Below are positions 1-8,481 of a DNA stretch of 24,384 nt, piece after piece. The translations under genes were made by a program, and so were the position numbers. The stretch is taken from NCBI GenBank assembly GCA_001970955.1, contig MPUH01001091.1, positions 1 through 24,384 of the forward strand, read 5' to 3'. This DNA is from Stentor coeruleus (Eukaryota; Ciliophora; Heterotrichea; Heterotrichida; Stentoridae). Each line of letters opens with the position of its first letter. Within the stretch, counting starts at the first letter, position 1. The notes under the pieces were generated by a model. That model saw only the letters and a list, made by a program, of their open reading frames with translations, did not search any database and was not told the origin of the DNA.

Positions 1-806
1 ATATATCAAATGCTATTAAAAACTGAAAATATTATCATTGTAAGTTTTCATATAGTATCATTTATGGTTGGGTATATAATAGTTTTCAGAATAAATCTTC
101 AATTAGTTTGCTATTTTATAGAAAAGAGCATATGCTATGAACGATATTTTTGATATAAAGATTAAAATTAAAAACTGTTAGAAAAAAATTCCTGAAAAAT
201 ATTTATAAAGTATTCATGATCAAGAAAAACTTTTATGTGCAAAACTACTGTTTCTAATTAGCGTTAAAGAATTTCACAATATATTATGTTTTGATTACAA
301 TACTTTATATAAAATTTAATAGGAAAGCTGGAGAGGAAATTATTCTATATTTTATATATACTAAATAATTATGAGTATGCTTTGATAAGATATCCCAAAA
401 GTTTTTGTTAAGAAAATCTCAGTTTATTTTTCTTTAAAAACCAAAAACCATTTAATATCCCTCCAACATATAAACTATAAAATTTCAAAGATTTATTGAT
501 TGCAAAAACTCATAAACATACTATTAAAATATCATAATATCAAATACCCCTCTATCATTATCCACACATCCAAAGCCATAAAAACTCTTTCCAATCTCCA
601 AATCAACCACTCGTCTCATATTATCTATAAAAAATCAGCAACCCCAAACCCTTCTCCCTTTTCTTTATCAAAATGTTAAAAATAAAAAAACCCAATCATA
701 AAATCCTTCTCCCTCAACCCTCTCCCTCATCTTAACCTCTATTCCTTTTAAATTTGAACACTTTAAACCCTATAAAAAACAACCAACAACTATCTTATAA
801 TAAAAA
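1..806. other. Intergenic region; right part is the C-rich 5' flank of the LITAF-domain gene
   Basis: No convincing coding region or RNA gene was found. Positions 1-540 are plain AT-rich sequence. From about 541 to 806 the + strand becomes pyrimidine-rich and almost G-free: in 541-780 I count 76 C and 5 G. This matches the 5' flank of the gene starting at 807 and resembles the 5' flanks of most other genes here when read on their coding strand. It probably holds the promoter and 5' UTR, but I recognise no defined promoter element. Confidence 0.6.
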
Positions 807-1388
807 ATGGAATCAAGCGATAGAAGGCCACTTGTAGAGAATAATGTTCCACCCCCAGGCTATAATCCATCCAATCCTCAAGCTTATCCACCAAATTACC
901 CACCTCCTCAGAATTATCCTCCAGGTAACTATCCTCCTCAAGGTCCACCCCAAGGATATCCTGGTGCATATAATCCTCCAGGTAATCCAAATCCTTATCA
1001 ACAAGGATATCCTGGCCCACAAGGATATCCTGGTGCATATAATCCTCCAGGTAATCCAAATCCTTATCAACAAGGATATCCTGGCTCTGGTCAACCAGTT
1101 TATGTTGTTCAACCAATTCAACCAGGATATGGTGGAGCAGTTGTTGTTGGAGGTCCTAACCTTCTTATTCTTAGCGACATGGCAACAGAAGTTGTATGTC
1201 CACATTGTAGGCAGACTGTATTGACAAATGTTCAAAAAAGAGCTGGTAACACTGCTTGGATTATTTGTATCATCCTTTGTTGCTTTTGCTTCCCTTTTTG
1301 TATCTATCCACTTATTTGTGACCCTTGTTTAGATACTTATCATATTTGTCCTGCATGCCAACAGGTCATTTCAATTAAAACTCCTTAG
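807..1388 (+). CDS. LITAF-domain membrane protein with Pro/Tyr-rich N-terminus
   Basis: The 193-residue protein has a low-complexity N-terminus of about 110 residues rich in Pro, Tyr, Gln and Gly, followed by a LITAF/SIMPLE-type zinc domain. The domain is visible as CPHC at residues 131-134, a Cys-rich hydrophobic stretch at about 149-170, and an HxCPxC motif at 179-184. In this family the two Cys pairs bind one zinc and the hydrophobic stretch inserts into the cytosolic face of endosomal and lysosomal membranes. Two PPxY motifs (16-19 and 28-31) could bind WW-domain ubiquitin ligases, as in animal LITAF. A 23-residue unit is duplicated at 49-71 and 72-93. The ATG lies in an A-rich context and the gene ends with TAG. 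It converges on the receptor gene with about 97 bp between stops. The family call is firm; the cellular role is inferred from the family. Confidence 0.9.
   Translation: MESSDRRPLVENNVPPPGYNPSNPQAYPPNYPPPQNYPPGNYPPQGPPQGYPGAYNPPGNPNPYQQGYPGPQGYPGAYNPPGNPNPYQQGYPGSGQPVYVVQPIQPGYGGAVVVGGPNLLILSDMATEVVCPHCRQTVLTNVQKRAGNTAWIICIILCCFCFPFCIYPLICDPCLDTYHICPACQQVISIKTP
951..1085 (+). repeat. In-frame 69-bp tandem duplication in the LITAF-domain gene
   Basis: Positions 951-1016 and 1020-1085 are identical over 66 nt with a 69-nt period. The unit encodes 23 residues of the form QGYPGAYNPPGNPNPYQQGY plus a short linker. Identity at synonymous sites suggests recent duplication or gene conversion. The reading frame is preserved. 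Confidence 0.95.
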
Positions 1389-1485
1389 TTTAGTTTTATC
1401 TTAATGAAATTATTATATAATTTAATTGTAGATTTCTATGAAGAGTTTTAAAACATTTGAATTTTTGTAATTTAGTTTGGGTTGA

Positions 1486-2337
1486 TTATGTGCTTAAGGT
1501 AAAAGATTCAAATGATGTTAGATCGAAAACGTCACTTTTGTTTCTTTTGAGTTTATGTTTTATTGCTTTTTGCACGTTTGCATTTAGTGCTAGGCCGATA
1601 AGATTGAAAAAACCTTGCAAGTGGATTAGACCTAGGGAAAAAGAGTAGAGGGTGTTTAGTGTGCAGGATTCATGGAAAAGGTAAATTAGTCTTATGAGTG
1701 TCATTGGGATCATTGAGAAACCTATGATTAATGAGTATATCATACCTCTATCAGTGATAATGCTTTTGTATTTGATTTCTTTTTTTCTTCTAACATGCCT
1801 ATAAAGTTTCATATAAAGTGCAATGATAGCAGCAATCAAAATCCAGGAAGGTACATAAATCAGCGTTACGGACCAAATATAACTAACATAATTTTCTTTT
1901 AATGCACAAACTAAACCATCCACACCATAACTATTTGTAGAAAAAGGTATAGCCAAAACACAAGGTAATACTCCATAACAGCACAGAACCCATCGAATAT
2001 GATATTTTTCTATATCATGAACACCTTTTATAAGAACCATATATAAAGTTACAGGAATAGACAGTGCCCAAATAACATTAGAAACCAAACATATCGAATT
2101 AATGTATGCTAGTATAAAACATGCATCTCTTAAAAGTCTATTAGCTGATATTATAATCATTAAAGCTCTGAATGTGTTGTTAAATGATAGGTAAAGTAGG
2201 ATTTTTCTAGAAAAGCTTTCGAGTATATCAAAGCAAAGACAAAATATTATAATGAAGATACTGCAGACTAAAGTTAAAGAACTTGATACAATTAACTCGA
2301 TATATATAGCTTCGCTTTCAGATCCATAGCAAACCAT
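1486..2337 (-). CDS. Seven-transmembrane receptor, cAMP-receptor-like GPCR
   Basis: The 283-residue protein has seven hydrophobic segments, at about residues 11-36, 45-64, 72-103, 114-132, 151-177, 199-221 and 229-253. Helix 7 carries an LQGFFN motif (240-245) typical of the Dictyostelium cAMP-receptor-like and secretin-related families. C73 at the outer end of helix 3 and C144 in the second extracellular loop could form the usual disulfide. The third cytoplasmic loop (about 180-198) is basic, and a short Ser/Thr-containing cytosolic tail follows helix 7. It probably senses an extracellular ligand and couples to G proteins, but the ligand cannot be read from sequence. The ATG at 2337 is the first Met of the frame and the gene ends with TAA. 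No intron is needed. Confidence 0.82.
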   Translation of the reverse strand: MVCYGSESEAIYIELIVSSSLTLVCSIFIIIFCLCFDILESFSRKILLYLSFNNTFRALMIIISANRLLRDACFILAYINSICLVSNVIWALSIPVTLYMVLIKGVHDIEKYHIRWVLCCYGVLPCVLAIPFSTNSYGVDGLVCALKENYVSYIWSVTLIYVPSWILIAAIIALYMKLYRHVRRKKEIKYKSIITDRGMIYSLIIGFSMIPMTLIRLIYLFHESCTLNTLYSFSLGLIHLQGFFNLIGLALNANVQKAIKHKLKRNKSDVFDLTSFESFTLST

Positions 2338-3039
2338 TTTTTTATATATAGTAATTATGTTGAAATATAGTTTAAGTGTTATAAAGAGTGAATTTTAAAT
2401 TTTTATATAAAAAAGTTGGTTTTATGAATTTATAATCTCTGGTTTGATAAAAAGTTTATTATAACAAAAAAAAATCGATTTATAATAGAAACTAGTTTAG
2501 TAAAAACTTAAAAAATTTAAAGTTAGTATTATATCATGTTAAATAAAATATTAATCTCATTTCATTAAAAGATTTTGATTTTACGAAATTTGGAGAAATT
2601 ACTTGACATATAAGAACAGTTTGAATGGTTACTCGAAGGTTTATAAAGTTTTTATTTAAAAAAATAGGTTTTGAGATTGTTGAAATTTAAGATAGTTTTG
2701 CGAGTTTATAATATATTTTTAATGCGGACTATATGGCAATCAATAATGGATACAGAGGTAGAGAATATAGATAACCAAATATTTTCTAATCTAATTTTTA
2801 CTGGAGCAGATAAGAATTAATTCAAGCTTTTCATTATATCAATAAATTTTATGTAGAAAAATAGCTAATCATAAAATTATGAATCTAATCGATGATGAAA
2901 TAAATAACATAATCATCATATCAGAAATTTTCTCAGTATAACAGAAGGTTAAATTATACTTATAACTATTTATTTTTTATTCTGCATCATAATACNCAGT
3001 ATAACAGAAGGTTAAATTATACTTATAACTATTTATTTT
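2338..3039. other. Intergenic region between receptor and transporter genes
   Basis: The part next to the receptor start is G-rich and C-poor on the + strand, so C-rich on the receptor's coding strand, matching its 5' flank. No supported gene lies here. A short open stretch near 2668-2812 is too short and lacks recognisable similarity. The right end holds one copy of a 62-bp duplicated segment and a single N at 2996, so its structure is uncertain. Confidence 0.5.
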
Positions 3040-3058
3040 TTATTCTGCATCATAATAC
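2934..3058. repeat. Direct 62-bp duplication around a single N (assembly seam)
   Basis: Positions 2934-2995 are repeated exactly at 2997-3058, separated by one N at 2996. The right copy contains the last codons and stop of the transporter gene; the left copy is non-genic. The same pattern occurs at 9268 and 21477. The simplest reading is a scaffold join where overlapping contig ends were not merged, so the genome probably has one copy. Confidence 0.85.
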
Positions 3059-4590
3059 GCACTTTTAGAAGATACACTCTGTGGATCAAGGCATGCAGTT
3101 TTAAAAGAAGTAGCATTACTTGTAATTTCTGGAATATCTTTTCCTATAACAAGTTGCTGAATTGGATTTTCTGAATTTACAGAAAGATTATCTTGGATAG
3201 CTAAAGATTTTATAGATATGCAAGCATCTTTCCATTGATAATTATTAGGGCCTTTATAGCTTCTCTATATAATAATTACTGCAATTCTCCAGGCTAAAAA
3301 CCAAAAAAGACTTGCCCATATTAGCCATGCTGCAGCGATAGTCATTCCCCATGTTTTGCTTAAAACATCAAAAAATATTCCAATAAGTGAAGGAGCAGGA
3401 AAACCTCCTAAGGCATATGAAAAAAACAAAGATACAGCATTACCTTGACCACGTAAATTAGAAGGGATACTTGTCATAAGACTAATAGATACTGGAGATA
3501 TACTAAGAAATAAGATAAATTCCCCCAGAGCTAATCCTAATAAAAAAGTTGATAAATAATTTATAAGCACTCCAGTTACAGATATAATAAAAGCTAAAGT
3601 GCAAACTTGAAAGCTTATCAAACAACATTTTTCTGTTTTTATGCTATCTTTTGTGGTTTGTTGAATTGAGTCATTATTAATAAAATTTTTCATTTTCTTA
3701 TCAATAAGTAATGAACCTAAGTATGTCCCTAATATTCCTACAATTATTGTTATCCCTCCTAATGATGATGTTGCAGTAGTTGAAGAAACTTTAAAGTTAT
3801 TCTCAATATAAGTTGGACCCTTTTTATTTATTACCCAAAATGATATTGCAGTGATTGTAAAAGTATATGCTGAATTGCCTAGAGTTAAATTAACAAACAC
3901 TGGGTTTTTCACAAGAATTTTGAATTGGCTTAGTAAATGCACATTTCCATCTTCCCCTTGAGCATAAAGTTTAGGATCTTTGAAGTTTATAAGTGACAAG
4001 ATTAAGAAAGGAGTCATTAATATAAACTCAAAGAAAAACGGATATTTCCAACCATCTAGTGCATGTGCTATCTCATTACCAAATACAAATCCTAGAGCAT
4101 AACCTAGAACATTAGCTACATAAAATAGTCCAATCCAAAGATTTTTTTTATCTTGAGGAGCTATATCCATTATAACTGGTGGAGCTAAACATACAAAAGA
4201 AGCTTCACCAATCCCTGTTAATGTTCTTGATATTAGTAAAAAGATATAGCTTTCAGAAAAACCAGTCATTAACACTGCTACAGACCAGATTGTTAAACCA
4301 ATACACATAAGATATTCTGGATGATATTTCTGAGAATAATGGGCAAACATTGGAGCTGTTACCATGTATCCTAATATAAATGAAGATCCCAAAGTTCCTG
4401 CTAAAGAAGAACTCAAGTTTAGACCTCCATGTTTATGGCCTTGCAAAAAAGGTATTACTGCGGAAAGTGCACCTCTGTCTATATAAATCAAAGCATTTAT
4501 TGCACAGTAAGTTATAAGAATCTGCTTTGCGTTTAACCTGATATTGCAAAAATTAGCCATTTTATAACTACAATAAATTATCAGAAACAT
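3040..4590 (-). CDS. Spinster-type MFS transporter, two exons
   Basis: This is an MFS transporter of the Spinster (SPNS) family, whose members export lysophospholipids or sphingolipids from lysosomes or across the plasma membrane. Exon 1 is 4590-3280 and exon 2 is 3264-3040, joined across a 15-nt intron; the product has 511 residues. About 12 hydrophobic helices are visible. Family features include Asp38 in helix 1 (IYIDRG), a conserved GYMVTAPMF turn after helix 2, and R122 and E129 in helix 4 (SRTLTGIGEAS). Without splicing the frame stops four codons into the intron. Splicing adds a 74-residue hydrophilic tail ending YYDAE and TAA. The start may be Met1 or Met11 (MANFCN); an in-frame stop lies two codons upstream of Met1. 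The family is firm; substrate and membrane are unknown. Confidence 0.88.
3265..3279 (-). other. 15-nt intron in the Spinster-type transporter gene
   Basis: Read on the minus strand the intron is GTAATTATTATATAG, phase 0, with A at position 10. It contains an in-frame TAG. Removing it opens 74 further codons without a stop. Confidence 0.85.
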
Positions 4591-5380
4591 TTCTTATAAT
4601 CTTATTGAATTAAAGATATACGAGATCAGAATAAGATACAAATCTAGTTTCTTTTTTTATTTTTCTTATGCAGTTTTAATGGGAGCGAACAGAACTTTAA
4701 TCTTTTCTTATTAAATTGATTATTTTTTGTAAGAAGGATATCAATTGAGGAAATATGTATGCTACTTATTATAAAATAGTCAAATACTGTATCTTAAATA
4801 AAGGAAACTAGTTGAAACTCAGTTGAAATTTGTATATTTTTACATCTATTCGCTTTTTTGAGTAAAAAAAAACTTGGCTTTTTGAATCTTATATAATTTT
4901 ACATAAATTAAAATCAAACACTGTTAGTTATTTCTAAATATATTCAATAAATCTATTATAAATTTGTTTAATCTATCAAAGACTTCTCATTTCCATAAAT
5001 TACTTCCAAGATTTCAAAAATTCATTAACTCTTCAATGAACTCCTAGTGAAAAGCATCTACGGATCAAAAAATTATATAAAAGTTCACCTATAATATTAG
5101 TTTTATATTTAACTTCTCTAAATTTTGAAATACTTTTATACTGCTAAAACTGTTATATTCCCAAAATATTGGGTACTTTTTCAATATTTTTCTACTGATT
5201 TGAATTAATTATTCAATCCAAACTAATACATTAAGATCTAACTATATAAAAAGATCCTATTTCTTTCAAAATACTTCATCAGCCTATTTCTAAAGTTTTT
5301 TTTTTTAAAGTTTATTTCAAATTGAAGTAGGAAACGCTTATTATTTTTTTGTTTCCACATTTCTAATGCTAAGCATATTA
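4591..5380. other. Intergenic region between two minus-strand genes
   Basis: The left side is the 5' flank of the transporter and the right side is the 3' flank of the anchored protein gene. From about 4960 to 5250 the + strand has more C than G, as expected for the 3' flank of a minus-strand gene. I see no gene, RNA or notable repeat. Confidence 0.5.
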
Positions 5381-6061
5381 TTAAAAAAATAGTTCCTGGT
5401 TAGTTTTTCCTAGTAGTCTTTGATTTAGATCGTTTATAATGTTTGTTAAATGCTCAATGCGCTTTGGGTTTTTATTAACTGCCGCTTCGATTTCTTCAGG
5501 TTCACAGCCGAATTCATCATAAATATCATCTTCTAAGATCTTCATTTGAATATTAAGTTCATTAGGGTCATTTTCATTAAGTTCTTCAGCTTTTGATATA
5601 TAAAGTTCTAATATTTGTTCCAATCCCATAGAAATCAAAGGGGAATTCATCGTACATTCTACGCTACAAAGTTTGGTTAGGGTAGATTTTACTTCTAAAT
5701 CATCTTCATAATGTTTATATGATTCTGCTAAGGTTTCTTCTGCGATACTATTTTTAGCTAAAACTTCTTCAATTGATTTTTGTATGTATTCTTTTGCTTG
5801 TTCTTTAAGTTCATTGATTAAATTTCGATATTCGCGGCTTCCTCGAGGCATTGTTCGACGTTTTTTTCTATTATGTCTGAGGACAATTGAGAATTTTTGA
5901 GAATAGTCTGCTCTGATTTGCTTTAGAAGGAAAATCAAAGAAATTTTGTCAAGAACTTTTACACTTTGGAACTTTATCTTGGATGCTGTTTGGTATAAGA
6001 TATAAGCTCCTGTGGCTACAGCTAGTAAAGAGCCGCAACCATAAGCGACGATTTTTTTCAT
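5381..6061 (-). CDS. Unrecognised protein with N-terminal membrane anchor
   Basis: I do not recognise this 226-residue protein. It begins with a hydrophobic segment at about residues 4-26 preceded by two lysines, consistent with a signal anchor or organelle-membrane anchor. A basic patch follows at about 62-75 (RHNRKKRRTMPRGS), then a mostly helical, acidic region of alternating charges. The C-terminal third is strongly acidic and includes a short DEFGCEPEEIEAAV stretch. The layout recalls the peroxin PEX3 N-terminus in general form only, and it is much shorter than PEX3, so I do not assign it. It has a normal start, a TAA stop and needs no intron. It is divergent to RPL35 with 213 bp between starts, so the two probably share an upstream region. 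Confidence 0.75.
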   Translation of the reverse strand: MKKIVAYGCGSLLAVATGAYILYQTASKIKFQSVKVLDKISLIFLLKQIRADYSQKFSIVLRHNRKKRRTMPRGSREYRNLINELKEQAKEYIQKSIEEVLAKNSIAEETLAESYKHYEDDLEVKSTLTKLCSVECTMNSPLISMGLEQILELYISKAEELNENDPNELNIQMKILEDDIYDEFGCEPEEIEAAVNKNPKRIEHLTNIINDLNQRLLGKTNQELFF

Positions 6062-6274
6062 AATAATTATCTAGTTATGATATTGAGATTATAGTAGATA
6101 TTGATTTTTGTAAATTACTTTCCTTGTTTTAGTAAGAAAATCTTAATCAAGATATGATCATAAAAAGGATTTTGTTGATGATTTAATACCCTGATTTAAA
6201 CCCAACCTCATTCCATTATAAATTTACACAAAGCTATCAACCTATACCTAAAGGGCCATATTGCAAAGTAATAA
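6062..6274. promoter_or_regulatory. Divergent upstream region shared by the anchored-protein gene and RPL35
   Basis: This 213-bp segment lies between two divergent start codons. Its left half is G-rich and C-poor on the + strand, and from about 6180 it becomes C-rich, so each side is C-rich on its own coding strand. It probably holds both promoters. No specific binding site was recognised. Confidence 0.5.
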
Positions 6275-6646
6275 ATGGTGAAAGTTAAAGCCTCTGAGCT
6301 ACGAAAGAAAGATCAAGACCAACTCAAGAAGCAGGTAGAAGATCTGAAAAACGAACTTTCAACACTTAAAGTTGCTAAAGTTGCAGGAGGTGCTCCAGCT
6401 AAGCTTGCTAAAATCAAAGTGGTAAGAAAGTCAATTGCTACTGCTCTCACAGTAATCCATGAAAAAAAACTGGAAAAAGTAAGACTGGATAGCAAAGGCA
6501 AGAAATATCAGCCACTTGATGTTAGAGGCAAAAGAACCAGGGCAATTCGCAGAAGACTTACAAAGAAACAGGAAAATAAGTTAGTTCTTCGTGTGCTTAA
6601 GCGCAAACAGAATTTCCCTCAAAGAAGATTTGCTGTGGCTAAGTAA
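6275..6646 (+). CDS. RPL35: 60S ribosomal protein uL29 (RPL35)
   Basis: The 123-residue product matches eukaryotic RPL35 along its full length and has the usual family length. Family landmarks are the N-terminal MVKVKASELR, the LKxELSxLxVAKVxGG stretch near residues 26-40, the KIKVVRKSIA stretch near 46-55, the GKKYQPLDVR segment near 74-83 and the basic C-terminus. uL29 sits near the polypeptide exit tunnel of the large subunit, where the signal recognition particle and nascent-chain factors dock. The gene is intronless and ends with TAA. The ATG is preceded by an A-rich context and a C-rich, G-poor flank. Confidence 0.97.
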   Translation: MVKVKASELRKKDQDQLKKQVEDLKNELSTLKVAKVAGGAPAKLAKIKVVRKSIATALTVIHEKKLEKVRLDSKGKKYQPLDVRGKRTRAIRRRLTKKQENKLVLRVLKRKQNFPQRRFAVAK

Positions 6647-7329
6647 ATTTAGTTAGAATATTGTTATGAGCTTTTTGACTTGCTGGGTTAGAATATAAGA
6701 AAGTGTATATAAAAGTTTTTCTTGATTTTTATTATGTTATTGATTTGGGAATAGAATAGTTTTAATGCTTAAACATTTTGAGGGTAGGATGAATGTAATA
6801 AATTATGATGTATTAAAAAGCTGATATTCATGATTTTATTCTGATATTTATTAAATGTTTTTATTGATAGATTAAATTAAAACATTTATTTTTATGCTTA
6901 GATAAAGTGATATTTAAAACCTGGCAGAGTAACGAAAGAAAATTTTTATTAATTATTAAGGAGTTTTTTTTAGGCGAAATTCAGGTTGTATTATGAAAGG
7001 TGAATTTATAGATAACATTAAAAAAATATTCACAAAGATTTCCACTGATATCAAACTCTGATCAACTCGTAGATCATTTCACTAATTCCCAAAAATTACA
7101 TAAAATACTTTAATCATTCTATCAATATCTTGCTTTTAATAACTTCCCTTCAGTTAAACACTTTCTTTTAACTATAATTTTTAATTAAAAATCGTTTGTT
7201 GATCTATCATATAAAATCAACAACTTTTAACTTCTTACCATAACATCAATCATTTCTTTAGTAAAAAAAATCCTATCCATAAAATTATCCGTAAAGATCT
7301 AGACATCCAAATCAATTTTTCATATAAAT
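6647..7329. other. Intergenic region between RPL35 and the arrestin-fold gene
   Basis: After RPL35 the + strand is G-rich and C-poor to about 7010. It then switches to C-rich and G-poor up to the next start at 7330. This marks a 3' flank followed by a 5' flank of two same-strand genes. No gene or RNA was seen. Confidence 0.5.
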
Positions 7330-8481
7330 ATGGGAGGTGAAAATTCGAAATACAATCGCATTGGAGGAATTCATATAGACTTAGACCAAGTCATAGTTAA
7401 AGCAGGCGACACTATAAAAGGCATGATACATATCAGCCTTCGATCTGAAATTCAAGCCTGTTCTTTGATTTTTAAGTTCACAGGCAAAAGTCGTGCAACT
7501 CTCAAAAAATCTAAGTCGAAATCAAAGTCTTCTGTAGAAGCCGAAGAGTCTAGTTCAAAAACAATTTGCGATATATATCATACTTTACTACATTGGTCAT
7601 CTCCATTAGCTGCAGGAGACTATAGTATTCCATTTTCTTATGAAATTCCCAAAGGAGTTCCGGGGAGTTTTGAAGGTTCAGTCAAAGACTTATTTTTGCA
7701 TACATTTTATACAATAACAGCAAAGCTTGAAAGTAAATCAGAAGTCCTAAGGCAAAAAAATTCAGTAATTATTTCAGAAGGTCCAAGAATTCATGAATCC
7801 CCATTTGCCTTAGAAAAATCTGCAGGCATAAAATCATGTTGTTGTGTTAATAAAGGTGACTCTTTAATAAAACTATCTTTGCCACAAAATACTTATGAAG
7901 TAAATCAGAAAATTGATTTGACAGTAGAAATAGACAATTCTCATGGAAAAACTAGTGTTAAAAATCTTGAAGCAAAAATTTATTTGCTATTAAGATACTT
8001 TCCTCCAATTGGGGAAAAAATTGTGGCTACAAGAACTATAAATACAGTAACTCAGAAAGTACATGTAAAACCTGGAGATAGTTTATTTGGAGATCAGGCT
8101 GTAAAAATGCAACTTAATTTAAATTCAATTGAAAATGATGTTAATAACATGTATTCAATGTTTGCGGGGCAAATTCAATGCGCATATTTTATAGAAGTTG
8201 TTGGAGATGTCAGTGGGATATTTTTATGCTGTGGGCAAATACCTGCAGTTAAATTACCTGTGACAGTTATACCAAATAGTCGTACTGGAAATATGAAAAT
8301 TGCCCCACCTCCTGGATGGAACCCGAAGATGTTTATTCCAGTGAATATGAAGTATGATAAGAAATTTGATAGAATCTTTTTGAAAAATGATAGAAATTCA
8401 GAATTAGATGTTACATCATCTAACTTTGTCTTTAGTTCTCCGTCTATTTTAGCAGAACAAAAGCCAATGATTGAAAATTAG
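7330..8481 (+). CDS. Arrestin-fold protein with N-myristoylation signal
   Basis: The 383-residue protein has the two-sheet layout of arrestin-domain proteins: an N-terminal domain to about residue 170 and a C-terminal domain from about 175 to 320, with family-like strands such as IHIDLDQVIVKAGDTIKG and LSLPQNTYEVNQKIDLTVEI. Such proteins are adaptors that bind receptors, transporters and ubiquitin ligases and guide endocytosis or endosomal sorting. Gly2 and Ser6 (MGGENS) fit an N-myristoylation signal, which is unusual for arrestins and would place it on a membrane. The N-domain contains a Lys/Ser-rich insertion at about 59-76, likely a surface loop and possible phosphorylation site. A CCC cluster begins the C-domain. 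It is intronless and ends with TAG. It could be closer to Vps26 or alpha-arrestins; the subfamily is open. Confidence 0.85.
   Translation: MGGENSKYNRIGGIHIDLDQVIVKAGDTIKGMIHISLRSEIQACSLIFKFTGKSRATLKKSKSKSKSSVEAEESSSKTICDIYHTLLHWSSPLAAGDYSIPFSYEIPKGVPGSFEGSVKDLFLHTFYTITAKLESKSEVLRQKNSVIISEGPRIHESPFALEKSAGIKSCCCVNKGDSLIKLSLPQNTYEVNQKIDLTVEIDNSHGKTSVKNLEAKIYLLLRYFPPIGEKIVATRTINTVTQKVHVKPGDSLFGDQAVKMQLNLNSIENDVNNMYSMFAGQIQCAYFIEVVGDVSGIFLCCGQIPAVKLPVTVIPNSRTGNMKIAPPPGWNPKMFIPVNMKYDKKFDRIFLKNDRNSELDVTSSNFVFSSPSILAEQKPMIEN

Noticed and set aside
790..1235. Open frames on the minus strand opposite the LITAF-domain gene
   Set aside because: They are antisense shadows of the repeat-rich coding region; the plus-strand frame has a recognised zinc domain.
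5381..6061. PEX3 as identity of the anchored protein
   Set aside because: Only the general layout (short N-terminal membrane anchor) agrees; length is about half and no PEX3 motif was recognised.
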